A DNA stretch of 64,000 bases from Corynebacterium jeikeium (GCF_028609885.1 NZ_CP063195.1:2046001-2110000); one strand, 5' to 3'. Positions 1 through 8,593 are shown, counted from the first letter of the stretch. The notes: a model not told the origin generated them from the sequence alone. A program made the numbers and translations.

Positions 1-588
1 GTATTTGAAAAGCGCAAATACACCAAGAGAGACGGCCGCCAACGAAAGGGCGATTGCAAAATAAACGCCGATTTCTGCACTCCCTCGGAACACCTCCTCG
101 AAAACCAGGCCTTCTTCCCGCAGTCGAGCGCCCTCTTCCCTCTCCATGGCCTTCAATGCTCGCTGGATCTTCATGATCGACCAGATCGCCCAGCCTAGAA
201 CCACCAGACCCGCGCCAATAAACATGGAAAAGGCCACACGCGGCTTCACCGCCTGCCACAACATGACGGCACCCACAATCAGGAGCGACAGGGCTGTGAC
301 ATTGGCTGGTACGCCGACCCCGGCACTGCTGAACTTCGAATCAACAACGTCAGCACCCTCCGGAGCGCCTGTGACGACAACCCTGCCCCAGCCGTTCACA
401 TTCAGCCTCATAATTCCTTCATCGTAGTTAAACCTCAGCTCCGTCCATCCGAGAAAGCTCACCGTGAACATAAGCAGGGCTAAAGCTGTAGCGCCGCCGG
501 AGACGAGCAGCATCCATGTGCCGGGGCGGGAGCCGTATCCAAACTGAGGGTTTCCACCCATCGCGCCGTAGGGATTGGGGTTATTCAT
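1..588 (-). CDS. Membrane protein with Asn/Pro/Gly-rich N-terminus, partial
   Basis: Open reading frame read on the minus strand from ATG at 588 through 196 codons to the window edge with no stop, so the C-terminus lies outside. The protein begins MNNPNPYGAMGGNPQFGYG and then has hydrophobic segments at about residues 27-46, 96-113 and 119-136, and a last one entering the edge. The N-terminus, the NGWG motif after the first membrane segment and the segment order match the next gene (683-1522), so the two are tandem paralogues. Function is unknown. No enzyme motif is visible. It is probably a small multi-pass membrane protein of the corynebacterial envelope. Confidence 0.75.
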   Translation of the reverse strand, partial: MNNPNPYGAMGGNPQFGYGSRPGTWMLLVSGGATALALLMFTVSFLGWTELRFNYDEGIMRLNVNGWGRVVVTGAPEGADVVDSKFSSAGVGVPANVTALSLLIVGAVMLWQAVKPRVAFSMFIGAGLVVLGWAIWSIMKIQRALKAMEREEGARLREEGLVFEEVFRGSAEIGVYFAIALSLAAVSLGVFALFKY

Positions 589-626
589 GGATCAATCACT
601 TCCGGTCATTCAAGGGCAGCTACTAA

Positions 627-662
627 CAAAAGAGCTCGTCTGGACTTACCATGACGAGCTCT
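627..662 (-). terminator. Rho-independent terminator of the 683-1522 gene
   Basis: On the minus strand a perfect 10-bp stem (AGAGCTCGTC / GACGAGCTCT) with a 12-nt loop is followed by TTTTGTTAG. It lies 21 bp past the stop codon of the upstream minus-strand gene and before the start of the edge gene, so the two paralogues are probably separate transcripts. Confidence 0.8.
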
Positions 663-682
663 CTTGCGATGTAGAAAGGTTC

Positions 683-1522
683 TTACTGCCCCGGCTGGTT
701 AAACGGGTTCTGGTTACCTGGCTGGCCAAACTGCGGCTGTTGGTTCGGCTGGTTCGGCTGGCCGAACTGGCCCTGCGGGTTACCCGGCTGGCCGAACTGG
801 TTCGGCTGGTTGTTCCCCGGAACGTTCAGTTGCGGGCCGAACTTCACGATCGCCAGCACGCCGAGCACAATGATTGCCAAGGCAACGATGATGGCCAGGA
901 AGACCGCGAACTTCGGACCACCGTCTAGGGAAATATCAGAGGCAAACCCGTAATCACTGTTGGTGGACTGAACGGCGTCCAGCTCGTCCTTTGCTTCCTT
1001 GTAGGGGCCGTTGAAATCAACGATTGTCCAGATGGCCCAGATCAGATGCACCGCACCACCGGCGATGCCGAGGTAGACCGCCACGCGCGGCTGGATCTTC
1101 AGCCACAACATAACCGCCGCGGCGATCAGCAAGCCCAAGGTCAAGAGCATGAAGAGCACGCCCAGGCCGGTGTTACCGAAATCCTCGGCGAAATCCTTCT
1201 TGTCGGCATTGTCACTCACCGAGAGCATGCCCCAGCCGTTCACGCCAGCGGTGTACTCATCTCCACTAATTTTAGTCGTGACGCCGACCCACTTGAAGAA
1301 GCTGAAGAGCAAGACCAGCAGCGCTCCGATGCCCGCCACACCCGCGGCCAGCTGGTTCCACGCGAGCGACTGCAGCCCCTGCTTCACAGCCGGACCGGGC
1401 TGCCCCGGCTGCCCCGGCTGGCCGAACTGGCTCTGCGGCTGCGGTTGATTCGGCTGCTGCGAATACGGATTCTGGCCACCGGGGTTCGGTCCCGGTTGGC
1501 CGTAGGGGTTCGGATTACTCAT
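683..1522 (-). CDS. Four-pass membrane protein with Pro/Gln-rich ends
   Basis: A 279-residue protein. Residues 1-45 are low complexity (NPYGQPG, FGQPGQPGQPG). Four likely membrane segments follow at about 58-80, 120-141, 147-170 and 205-228. A second Gln/Pro/Asn/Phe-rich tail covers about residues 233-279. The loop after the first segment holds NGWGMLSV, a motif shared with the partial gene at 1-588. Both ends should face the same side of the membrane, most likely the cytoplasm. Such tails are common on actinobacterial membrane proteins of unknown role. No catalytic motif is visible and no function is assigned. The gene ends in a clear terminator at 627-662. Confidence 0.75.
   Translation of the reverse strand: MSNPNPYGQPGPNPGGQNPYSQQPNQPQPQSQFGQPGQPGQPGPAVKQGLQSLAWNQLAAGVAGIGALLVLLFSFFKWVGVTTKISGDEYTAGVNGWGMLSVSDNADKKDFAEDFGNTGLGVLFMLLTLGLLIAAAVMLWLKIQPRVAVYLGIAGGAVHLIWAIWTIVDFNGPYKEAKDELDAVQSTNSDYGFASDISLDGGPKFAVFLAIIVALAIIVLGVLAIVKFGPQLNVPGNNQPNQFGQPGNPQGQFGQPNQPNQQPQFGQPGNQNPFNQPGQ
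710..815 (-). repeat. Low-complexity coding repeats for the GQPN/FGQP tail
   Basis: Short imperfect repeats of a GGTTCGGCTGGCCGAACTGG-like unit encode the FGQPGNPQGQFGQPNQPNQQPQFGQPG tail in pieces. A related unit near 1400-1435 encodes the N-terminal GQPGQPGQPG run. Each unit contains CCGAACTGG/GGTTCGG arms, so the repeats can pair with one another and may be prone to slippage. Confidence 0.55.
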
Positions 1523-1626
1523 AACGAATACTCTCCATCTTTTCAGCGAATTTTTCTACGAATAATTCCTGTATAGGATTCGCCTAATTATTACAGCTTG
1601 TTACTGATTCGGCGACCGGAATGGCA

Positions 1627-2295
1627 TTATCGGTCAACTACGAAGAATTGGTCGAACTTCACGGTGCTGGCTACCTCGCCGTGTTCGTAGACCTTTAGGT
1701 CTTTCTGGTTGATTTCAATATTCGTACCGCCACCAACTGGCACCCGGTAACTTCCGCTGCTCGGATCTGCGTAGGACATGTCCACGTCCTTCTCAATCGA
1801 GTGCCCGCCAACATAGCTTCGGTAGTAGTAATCGCCGTACTCCCCGACCTTGCACACCACGACGTAATCGCCGTCGCCATAGGCGGCGTACAGCCACTGG
1901 TCGTCGGCGTTGCAGTGCGCGGGGCTGCCCTCCCAGCCGTAGCTGCTCAGCCTATATTCTGAGCCAGCAGCGTCGCGGCTTTGCGGTCGCTCCGGGGTTG
2001 GCTCTTCTTCCGGGGCTTCCGAAGTTGGCTCCGCTTCGCTGGTATTCGTCTTTGTCTTGGCCTTTTGGTGCTTGGACGCCGTCGTCTCCGCAGCGACCGG
2101 CGATTCCTCACCGTCGCCGCCGCTGCCGTCTTTCCCCATAACTGCCGTGGCGGTCAGCACGCCGGCGACCAGCAGCGCCACCACAGCGATTGCGACGATG
2201 GAATAAACCCACGGAGAGGTCCTATTCTGCTGCGGCTGCGGCGCCTGTTGCGCAGGATAGTTGGAGTTCCAGCTATTCCAGTTGTTGTTGCTCAT
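1627..2295 (-). CDS. Single-pass membrane protein with extracytoplasmic domain
   Basis: The chosen start is ATG at 2295 (MSNNNWNSWN), with GGAAG six bases upstream; a TTG twelve bases further up gives a longer but less likely form. The 222-residue product has an Asn/Gln/Pro-rich cytoplasmic N-terminus, one membrane helix at about residues 30-53, a Ser/Thr/Glu-rich linker to about residue 105, and a Tyr/Gly/Asp-rich C-terminal domain with two cysteines (HCNADDQW and VVVCKV) that could form a disulfide outside the cell. It sits 15 bp after the J-like gene and is probably co-transcribed with it. Function is unknown. Confidence 0.72.
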   Translation of the reverse strand: MSNNNWNSWNSNYPAQQAPQPQQNRTSPWVYSIVAIAVVALLVAGVLTATAVMGKDGSGGDGEESPVAAETTASKHQKAKTKTNTSEAEPTSEAPEEEPTPERPQSRDAAGSEYRLSSYGWEGSPAHCNADDQWLYAAYGDGDYVVVCKVGEYGDYYYRSYVGGHSIEKDVDMSYADPSSGSYRVPVGGGTNIEINQKDLKVYEHGEVASTVKFDQFFVVDR

Positions 2296-2310
2296 GTGTT
2301 CTTCCAACCC

Positions 2311-3111
2311 TTAGCGGTCCAGCTTTTCCACGTAGAGTAGCTTCGGACCACTGTTGGCGATTCCGAAGAACAACATGCCCTTCAGCTTGCCGTTGTTGTC
2401 CTCAATGGAGACCCAGTAGAAGTCCTTGTATCGGTCAACCTGATCCTCGGCCAGAACAAACCGAGCGAAATCGTTGCTCTTGGTGACTTCTCCCGGCTCG
2501 AGAGCGAGGGCATCAAACTCCTTGTTCATGCCCTCGTAATTGCCGTCGTCCAGGTCGAAGTAATCCTCGGCATCGGTCATGGCATCCTTGCCGACGTTAT
2601 CGTCCAGCCACATCTGGGTCTCGCCCTTCTTGCGCAGATCCAGGAACTCCTGGGAGAGGTTCTTCACCTCTCGCTCATCGCCGAAGAACCAGCTCACACC
2701 CTTATAGCCCCCAAACAGCACCAGCACTGCGAGGAGGGGGACAACAGCAGCTAGGGTGAGCGCCAGCTTCGAGGAGCGGGCGAACTCACGCTGCAGTTTG
2801 GAAGGTTGCTTAGGCTGCTGGGGTTGCTGGAACTGCTGGAACTGCTGCCCCTGCGCCGGCACCTGTAGCTCACCCAGATCGCGCAACGCGGCAATGTCGA
2901 TCTCGGGAGCGTTCGGATCGTCCAGTCGGGCATCGTACATGCCCCGCTTCGTCGGATCCGCGATTATTTGACGAGCCACCTGCAGCTCGTCCTCCCCGCC
3001 AGGGTTGGAGGTATTCCCCGTGCTCAGACGCTTATCAATATCCTCAGCGATGTCCTGAGTGCTAGTGCCCCGATCGATCCCAAGCGACTCGTACAGGTTG
3101 TAATGCGCCAC
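2311..3111 (-). CDS. J-domain-like membrane-anchored protein
   Basis: A 266-residue protein. Residues 3-65 resemble a J domain in layout (YNLYESLGI, then a helix with IIADPTKRGMYDARL), but there is no HPD motif, so normal DnaK stimulation is unlikely. A Gln-rich stretch (GQQFQQFQQPQQPKQP) covers about residues 87-102, one membrane helix lies at about 116-137, and a soluble domain follows that should be outside the cell. It is first in a short minus-strand run with the 1627-2295 gene. J-like N-termini on membrane proteins are known in corynebacteria; the role here is not known. Confidence 0.7.
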   Translation of the reverse strand: MAHYNLYESLGIDRGTSTQDIAEDIDKRLSTGNTSNPGGEDELQVARQIIADPTKRGMYDARLDDPNAPEIDIAALRDLGELQVPAQGQQFQQFQQPQQPKQPSKLQREFARSSKLALTLAAVVPLLAVLVLFGGYKGVSWFFGDEREVKNLSQEFLDLRKKGETQMWLDDNVGKDAMTDAEDYFDLDDGNYEGMNKEFDALALEPGEVTKSNDFARFVLAEDQVDRYKDFYWVSIEDNNGKLKGMLFFGIANSGPKLLYVEKLDR

Positions 3112-3161
3112 GGCTTTGACCCGCTCCCATTCCTTAAAACGTCGTTATACAGGCATTTACC

Positions 3162-3947
3162 TTAACTTAAATCCCGCAGTTCATGGTTGAGAGAATCCAA
3201 TTCGCCCCCGCCGGCCATCTCCAGCGTCAGCTGCTCCAGAGTGACCTCGGAATAATCCGCGTCCAGAGTCTGCTCCCCCATGTTCAGCAGCACAAAGTGG
3301 CTGCCCACCAGGTACGCGTGGTGGGGGTTGTGGGTAATCAGCACCACGCCGACCCCGCTTTCGGCGGCGGACTTGATGAAGCGCAGCACCATGCCCGATT
3401 GTTTGACGCCCAGCGCTGCGGTTGGCTCGTCCAGAATGATCACTCGCGCGCCGAAGTACACAGCACGAGCGATGGCCACGACCTGTCTTTGGCCTCCGGA
3501 AAGGTTAGCGATGGGCACCTCGACGTCATCCAAGTGCACTCCCATCTTCTCCAGCTCTTCGGCCGCGATGTGGCGCATCTCGTCAGCGCGCAGCATGCCG
3601 AAACGTCCGGTGAGCTCCTGGCCCAAAAAGAAGTTCCGCCACACGGACATCTGCCCGACCACAGCCAGATCCTGGTACACGGTGGCAATGCCCTTATCCA
3701 GAGCGTCCTTCGGACCGTTGAAATGGACCTCCTCGCCGTCGACCAGCACCTCGCCACTGGTGTGTTGGTGACGGCCAGCGAGAATCTTGATGAGGGTGGA
3801 CTTGCCCGCACCGTTGTCTCCTAGGATGCAAGTCACCTTGCCGGGATAAACATCCAGGTCAATGTCCTTCAACACGTGGACGTCGCCATAGTCCTTGTCC
3901 ACATTGCGGAGGCTGATAATCGGGGTGGCGTCAATAGAAGAAGACAT
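3162..3947 (-). CDS. CUT2-type sugar/nucleoside ABC importer, ATP-binding subunit
   Basis: A 261-residue ABC ATPase energising uptake by the permease and lipoprotein encoded upstream. Walker A is GDNGAGKST at residues 43-51, the signature is LSGGQRQ near residue 150, Walker B is VIILDEPTAALG near 170, and the switch histidine is in LITHNP. It has a single nucleotide-binding domain, whereas RbsA/XylG-type ATPases usually have two in tandem, so it probably works as a homodimer. Its ATG directly follows the TAA of the permease gene, indicating tight coupling. The substrate cannot be read from the sequence; the family takes up pentoses, inositol or related sugars. Confidence 0.88.
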   Translation of the reverse strand: MSSSIDATPIISLRNVDKDYGDVHVLKDIDLDVYPGKVTCILGDNGAGKSTLIKILAGRHQHTSGEVLVDGEEVHFNGPKDALDKGIATVYQDLAVVGQMSVWRNFFLGQELTGRFGMLRADEMRHIAAEELEKMGVHLDDVEVPIANLSGGQRQVVAIARAVYFGARVIILDEPTAALGVKQSGMVLRFIKSAAESGVGVVLITHNPHHAYLVGSHFVLLNMGEQTLDADYSEVTLEQLTLEMAGGGELDSLNHELRDLS

Positions 3948-4943
3948 TTAGCTGCGACCTCCCGAAGTGAACTTGGAGACAGAGTTGTTGGTGAGCACCG
4001 CAAACAGCAGCATGGCCCCCAAGAAGAACTTGAACCAATCCGGATTCCATCCCGCGTAGACGATGCCTTGGTTCGTCATACCAAAGATCAGCGCGCCGAT
4101 GGCCGTGCCGATGGCGGTGCCGCGCCCACCCGTGAGGGCGCAGCCGCCGATGACCGCTGCGATGATGTAGAGGAACTCGTTGCCCACACCCTGGCCTGCC
4201 TGGATGGAATCGAAGGCGAATAGGTTGTGCATGCCCACGAACCATGCGGCGAAGCCAACGAACATGAACAGGATTACCTTCACCCGACGAACGGGCACGC
4301 CGGTGGCGCGAGCAGCCTCGGCATCGCCGCCGACGGCAAAGATCCAGTTGCCGAAGCGCGTCTTGAAAAGCAACACGCTAGCTAGGGCCACGAAAAGGAG
4401 CCACCAGAAGACGATGGTTTTAACCTCTACACCGAAGATGTTGATCGAGGAGGCGAAGACAGCCTTGGCGGATTCGAAGCCCTCCATATCAGCGATCGAC
4501 GGGGTGGCGACCTGCCCGGTGACTAGCTTCGTCACGGCCAGGTTGATGCCCTGCAGCATGAGGAACGCGGCCAGGGTGATGAGGAACGACGGGATACCCG
4601 TGCGCATCACCATCATCCCGTTGAAGGCGCCGATAGCTAGGGCGACCAGCAGAGAGAGGAAAACGCCCACCCAGGAGTTCAGCCAGAAATTGTAGTTCAG
4701 CATCGTGGCGGCCAGGGCTGCGGTGGTGACGGCCACGCCGGAGGATAGGTCGAACTCATCGCCGATCATCAGCAGGCCAACAGCCAGGGAGATGATGCCC
4801 ATAGTGGAGCTGGCGTACAGCACCGTAGAGAACGCATCGAGGGAGCGGAACGACGGGGCGACGATCATGAACAGTGTGAAGATCAGGACCGCGCCGAGCA
4901 CCGAGGTGAACTCGGGACGCTTAAGGATACTCATCGCTTTCAT
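3948..4943 (-). CDS. CUT2-type sugar/nucleoside ABC importer, permease
   Basis: A 331-residue membrane protein with roughly nine to ten hydrophobic segments in the RbsC/XylH pattern. Recognisable family features are LAVGLLMIGDEFDLSSGVAV near the N-terminus, the GAFNGMMVMRTGIPSFLITLA segment, and AVIGGCALTGGRGTAIGTAIGA near the C-terminus. It forms the transmembrane path of the importer, presumably as a homodimer since only one permease gene is present. Its start overlaps the stop of the binding-protein gene by four bases (ATGA), and it abuts the ATPase gene, so the three form one operon. Confidence 0.9.
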   Translation of the reverse strand: MKAMSILKRPEFTSVLGAVLIFTLFMIVAPSFRSLDAFSTVLYASSTMGIISLAVGLLMIGDEFDLSSGVAVTTAALAATMLNYNFWLNSWVGVFLSLLVALAIGAFNGMMVMRTGIPSFLITLAAFLMLQGINLAVTKLVTGQVATPSIADMEGFESAKAVFASSINIFGVEVKTIVFWWLLFVALASVLLFKTRFGNWIFAVGGDAEAARATGVPVRRVKVILFMFVGFAAWFVGMHNLFAFDSIQAGQGVGNEFLYIIAAVIGGCALTGGRGTAIGTAIGALIFGMTNQGIVYAGWNPDWFKFFLGAMLLFAVLTNNSVSKFTSGGRS

Positions 4944-5965
4944 CGCAGCCCTTCCTTGGCCGCGTCCGCGATGGTGTCCACGTTGGATTTGTCAACGAAC
5001 GACGGGCCGGTGAGGACCGGCTGGCCGCCACCCACGGTGGAGCCGTTGCGCTTGGCCAACCAGAGCGCATCGATAGCCATGTAGCCCTGCAGATAGGGCT
5101 GCTGGTCCACAGCCCATTCGATGGTGCCCTTCTTGATGGCAGCGACGAGCTCCGCGTTGGTGTCGAAGGTGGAGATCTTCGCCTCAGAGCCGGCCTGTTC
5201 CTTGGCCTGCACAGCCGTCAGGGCGACGGGGGCAACCAGGCCCATGACCCAGTCGATGTCCTTCTGCTGCGCCAGTTTGGCCTGCACGGTGGACTGCACG
5301 CTGGTCAGATCCATGCCATTGACGTAGAGGTTCTCCACGGAACCGCCGCCGAGGCCCTTCTTAATGCCTGCGCAGCGGGACTCCTGGCTGGGGTTGCCCT
5401 GCTCATGGATGACGCACAGCACCTTCTTGGCGCCATCCTTGGCCAGGCGCTCACCGGCGCGTTCACCAGCAACGGACTCGTCCTGGCCGAAGAAGGCGCT
5501 GACGTCGTACTTCTTGTAGTGCTCCATGCCGGAGTTCAGGCCGACCACGGGAATGCCTGCCTTCGCTGCGCGCTTCGCCACCGGACCCAGGGCCTCCGGG
5601 GTAGGCATGGTCAAGGCCAGACCGTCGACGTTGGAGTCGATGGCATTCTGCACCAGGTTCGCCTGGTCAGGAGCCTGTGGGGAGGAACTGTAGCGGAGCT
5701 CCAGGTTGTTCTTCTTGGCAGCATCCTCCGCGCCTGCGCGGACGAGATCCCAGAAGGTATCGCCCGGCGCGCCGTGGCTCACCATCGCCACGGTGTAGCG
5801 CGGGGTATCCACTCCCCCGCCACCGCCGCCGGACGCGCCGCCACGCGGGCGCCCGCCTGTCGCCGAGCACGCGGCAAGAGCCGCACCGGTGCAGATAACT
5901 ACCAGCAGCGCCACTGCGCGGCGGAGGTTGAATTTGATTCCCCAAGAATTCGCCATGCAGAGCAT
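4940..5965 (-). CDS. CUT2-type ABC importer, substrate-binding lipoprotein
   Basis: A 341-residue lipoprotein of the periplasmic-binding-protein I fold. The signal peptide is followed by a lipobox ending in LAAC, so it should be anchored outside the membrane. Family features include TVAMVSHGAPGDTFWDLVRAGAEDAAK, SNVDGLALTMPTPEALGP and WAVDQQPYLQGYMAIDALWL, typical of ribose/xylose-type binding proteins. A second in-frame ATG at 5956 is an alternative start; neither has a good ribosome site. It lies 63 bp downstream of adenosine deaminase on the same strand, which makes a nucleoside or ribose ligand plausible, but this is only context. Confidence 0.87.
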   Translation of the reverse strand: MLCMANSWGIKFNLRRAVALLVVICTGAALAACSATGGRPRGGASGGGGGGVDTPRYTVAMVSHGAPGDTFWDLVRAGAEDAAKKNNLELRYSSSPQAPDQANLVQNAIDSNVDGLALTMPTPEALGPVAKRAAKAGIPVVGLNSGMEHYKKYDVSAFFGQDESVAGERAGERLAKDGAKKVLCVIHEQGNPSQESRCAGIKKGLGGGSVENLYVNGMDLTSVQSTVQAKLAQQKDIDWVMGLVAPVALTAVQAKEQAGSEAKISTFDTNAELVAAIKKGTIEWAVDQQPYLQGYMAIDALWLAKRNGSTVGGGQPVLTGPSFVDKSNVDTIADAAKEGLR

Positions 5966-6028
5966 TTTGCCAGTTCACAGAGGCAAAACCCAACCTCAAG
6001 CGAGCTAACTTAAAGCATTCAGATGCGC

Positions 6029-7348
6029 TTAGCTGGAGGTTTGGCCGTCCGCTTCGCCATTGCTTTCCTCATCATCGAGGCTGAGGCCCAGCTCCTCCAG
6101 CTCCGCCTTGAGGTTCTCCATGGATAGCTCAATATCTTGCTGGCCCGCCCCTGCTGCAGCACCTGCGCCGTGCGGCTGACCGTGGCCGTGCAGGCGTTGC
6201 ATGCCGCTGGAAAACTCGGCTCCCTCTGCGTCGCTTGCGTCCAAGGCCTCGTCCGGAAGATTGTTGCCGACCTCGGCGTAGGCCGGGTAGATCACGTTAC
6301 GCTCGAGGTCCTCGCGCAACCCCTCGTCGCAGTACGCCACCTGCAGGGCGTTGCTAGTAAGCTCCAGCAACTGCCACAGTTCCAAGTCGCAGTGCTCAGC
6401 CAGCAGCTCGAACTCGCGGGTCATCGTGGTGCCGGAAACCAGGCGATTATCCGTGTTCACGGTGCAGAAGAAGCCCATCTCGTACAGCAAGCCAAACGGG
6501 TGGTCCGCCACGTCGTCGCAGATTCCCGTCTGAGTGTTGGAGGTCGGGCAAATCTCCAGCGCAATGCGCTGGTCGCGCATGAAGCGGGCGACCTGGCCCA
6601 GCTCGATGCCGCTCATGGTGGCATTAAAGTCCTCGTACACTCGCACTCCGTGGCCGATACGTCGGGCACCCTGCGCTAGGGCGTCACGAAGAGAGTCCAC
6701 ACCGGCGGCCTCACCGGCGTGAATGGTGAAAGGAATGAGGTTCTTGCGCAGCAGGTCGAACGCCGCGGCGTGCTTCGATGGCGGGAAGCCATCCTCGGCG
6801 CCGGCGATGTCGAAGCCCACCACGTAGCCCTCGCCGGGGGTGTGCTCGCCGTAGTTGTCCACCGTGAGCTGGGCGATCTCTTCGGAACGATCCGCGTGGC
6901 GCATAGCGCACAGGATCAGGCGCACGTGGATGCGCCCGCCGCGCTCGGCAACCAGGCGCTCGCCCTCCTTCACACCTTGCACGGTGGCCTCGACGACCTG
7001 CTGAAGGGAGAGGCCATCGGCCTGGTGCTGCTCCGGTGCATAACGCAGCTCGGCGTAGCAGACGTTATCAGCGGCCAGGTCCTCAACTGCCTCGCGGGTG
7101 ATGCGCACCAGCCCCTCGGCGGTCTGCATGACTGCGGTGGTGTGATCAAAAGTGGTGAGGTAGGTCGGCAGGTCGCCGGAGTTAGCCGCCTCGTAGAACC
7201 ACTTTTCCAACTCTGCCGGGTCGGTGGTGGGCAGCTCGTAGCCGATTTCCTCGGCGAGCTCGACTAGGGTGGCCGGGCGGACGCCGCCGTCGAGGTGATC
7301 GTGGAGCTCTACTTTGGGAAGGGACGCGATGATGTCAGAGTCAATCAT
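6029..7348 (-). CDS. add: Adenosine deaminase with acidic C-terminal extension
   Basis: Converts adenosine and deoxyadenosine to inosine and deoxyinosine in purine salvage. The zinc site is visible as HDHLDGG near residue 17, with the HAGEA catalytic motif, HGVRV and the NTDN aspartate region in order. The chosen start is ATG at 7348, with AGGA nine bases upstream; a TTG 21 bases earlier is less likely. The catalytic domain ends near residue 360. An additional tail of about 75 residues is Gly/His/Ala- then Glu-rich (GHGQPHGAGAAAGAG, LKAELEELGLSLDDEE) and is not part of the family core. The gene is followed by the ABC importer, suggesting coupled nucleoside uptake and salvage. Confidence 0.93.
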   Translation of the reverse strand: MIDSDIIASLPKVELHDHLDGGVRPATLVELAEEIGYELPTTDPAELEKWFYEAANSGDLPTYLTTFDHTTAVMQTAEGLVRITREAVEDLAADNVCYAELRYAPEQHQADGLSLQQVVEATVQGVKEGERLVAERGGRIHVRLILCAMRHADRSEEIAQLTVDNYGEHTPGEGYVVGFDIAGAEDGFPPSKHAAAFDLLRKNLIPFTIHAGEAAGVDSLRDALAQGARRIGHGVRVYEDFNATMSGIELGQVARFMRDQRIALEICPTSNTQTGICDDVADHPFGLLYEMGFFCTVNTDNRLVSGTTMTREFELLAEHCDLELWQLLELTSNALQVAYCDEGLREDLERNVIYPAYAEVGNNLPDEALDASDAEGAEFSSGMQRLHGHGQPHGAGAAAGAGQQDIELSMENLKAELEELGLSLDDEESNGEADGQTSS

Positions 7349-7395
7349 GTCTAAAGATCCTAGCTGCAACCGCGCCCCACGCTTGCAGCTAGCCG

Positions 7396-8478
7396 CTAGC
7401 GCTTGAAGATTCTGGTGACCAACCCGCCAACGACCACACCCGCGGCTGCACCAATACCAAGCAGACCGGCACGGTTGGCGTCGGTGCTACCCGCACGCAC
7501 CTCCTGGCGAACGCGAATGACAGCAGCCGGGGGTGCATCCGGGCGCAGGTTAGCCAGGGATTCCGGCGTAGTCGCAGCCCACGCGGAGCAGTACAGCAGG
7601 ATGCGCCAGATGAAGTACATCAGCACCATCACACCGATCACCGGGCCGAAGGCGGCACCGGCGGGATTGGACAGCGCATTGGAGAAGAACACGGTAGCGA
7701 ACTGCTTGAAGACCTCGAACAGGACCGCGCCGATGATGGCGGCCTTCACTGCGGACCTACGGGGCACCTTGGTGCGCGGCAGGTAGAGGATCATCCAGAA
7801 GAACACGCAGAAGTTGGCGATTAGCGCCACCAGCAGAGCCACCGCGAAGGTGATGTAGCGAATGCCCGGTACGTCGGCCAGCCCGACTGCATCCAGCAGC
7901 TGGGTTGTCAGTCCGGAGTTACCGATGGTGGTGATAGCAAAGGCGGCGATCAGGGAGACCAGCAGGCCGATCAGGCCGATCAGGTCCTTGACCTTGCCGG
8001 ATACGAAGCCGGCAGGCTTGCCGTCGACCTTCCACATTTCAGAAACGCCCAGGCGCAGGTGGGCTATCCAGCCCAGCCCGGTCCACAGGGCCAGCAGCAG
8101 ACCGATGGAGAAAACGGACTTCCGCTGTTCAATGGACTGCTCGATGATGGTCTGCAGCACCTCGCCCATGTTGCCGTCGCCCATGTTGGCAACCTTGTCC
8201 ATGACGTCGTTCAGCAACCTCTCGTTGCCTGCCAGGATCATGGCCAGCACGGCCAAGGTCAACATCATCAGCGGGAAGATCGTCATCACCGAGAAATAAG
8301 TGATGCCGGCGGCATATTGGTTGCCACCTTGCTCGGTGTACCGATCCTGCATCCGCAGCACATGGTCCAGCCACGGCCACTTGTCGCGGTACTTATCCAG
8401 CGGACCCGGATCGTCCTTGCGGGATCGCTCCACGCCGTAGTTATCCAGCTTGCTCTTGTCAGGATCGGTGGTCGCCAA
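7396..8478 (-). CDS. YihY/BrkB-family inner membrane protein
   Basis: A 360-residue membrane protein of the YihY/virulence factor BrkB family (once misnamed ribonuclease BN). After a charged N-terminus of about 55 residues, the family signature GNQYAAGITYFSVMTIFPLMML opens the first of six hydrophobic segments. The segments LRLGVSEMWKV, PRTKVPRRSAVKAAIIGAVLFEVFKQ and AAFGPVIGVMVLMYFIWRILLYCSAW are also typical. The start appears to be TTG at 8478 behind GGAAGGAAGGG; no in-frame ATG fits. Molecular function of the family is unproven. A final hydrophobic stretch near the C-terminus precedes a short basic tail. The gene is separated from trpS by a strong hairpin. Confidence 0.85.
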   Translation of the reverse strand: MATTDPDKSKLDNYGVERSRKDDPGPLDKYRDKWPWLDHVLRMQDRYTEQGGNQYAAGITYFSVMTIFPLMMLTLAVLAMILAGNERLLNDVMDKVANMGDGNMGEVLQTIIEQSIEQRKSVFSIGLLLALWTGLGWIAHLRLGVSEMWKVDGKPAGFVSGKVKDLIGLIGLLVSLIAAFAITTIGNSGLTTQLLDAVGLADVPGIRYITFAVALLVALIANFCVFFWMILYLPRTKVPRRSAVKAAIIGAVLFEVFKQFATVFFSNALSNPAGAAFGPVIGVMVLMYFIWRILLYCSAWAATTPESLANLRPDAPPAAVIRVRQEVRAGSTDANRAGLLGIGAAAGVVVGGLVTRIFKR

Positions 8479-8527
8479 AGGGACGGCCCTTCCTTCCGGT
8501 CATCTCGTCTTGAAAGTTCTTCACATT

Positions 8528-8560
8528 AGTAAAGCACGGCGGGGCTTGCCGTGCTTTACT
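8528..8560 (-). terminator. Strong hairpin between trpS and the YihY gene
   Basis: A perfect 13-bp stem (AGTAAAGCACGGC / GCCGTGCTTTACT) with a 7-nt loop lies 34 bp past the trpS stop and 50 bp before the next start. The T-rich part lies inside the stem and there is no long U tract after it, so it may be a terminator, a processing site or an mRNA stabiliser. Confidence 0.6.
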
Positions 8561-8593
8561 GTTTCGCGTTACTTGTTCCGCGTTATTGCTTCG

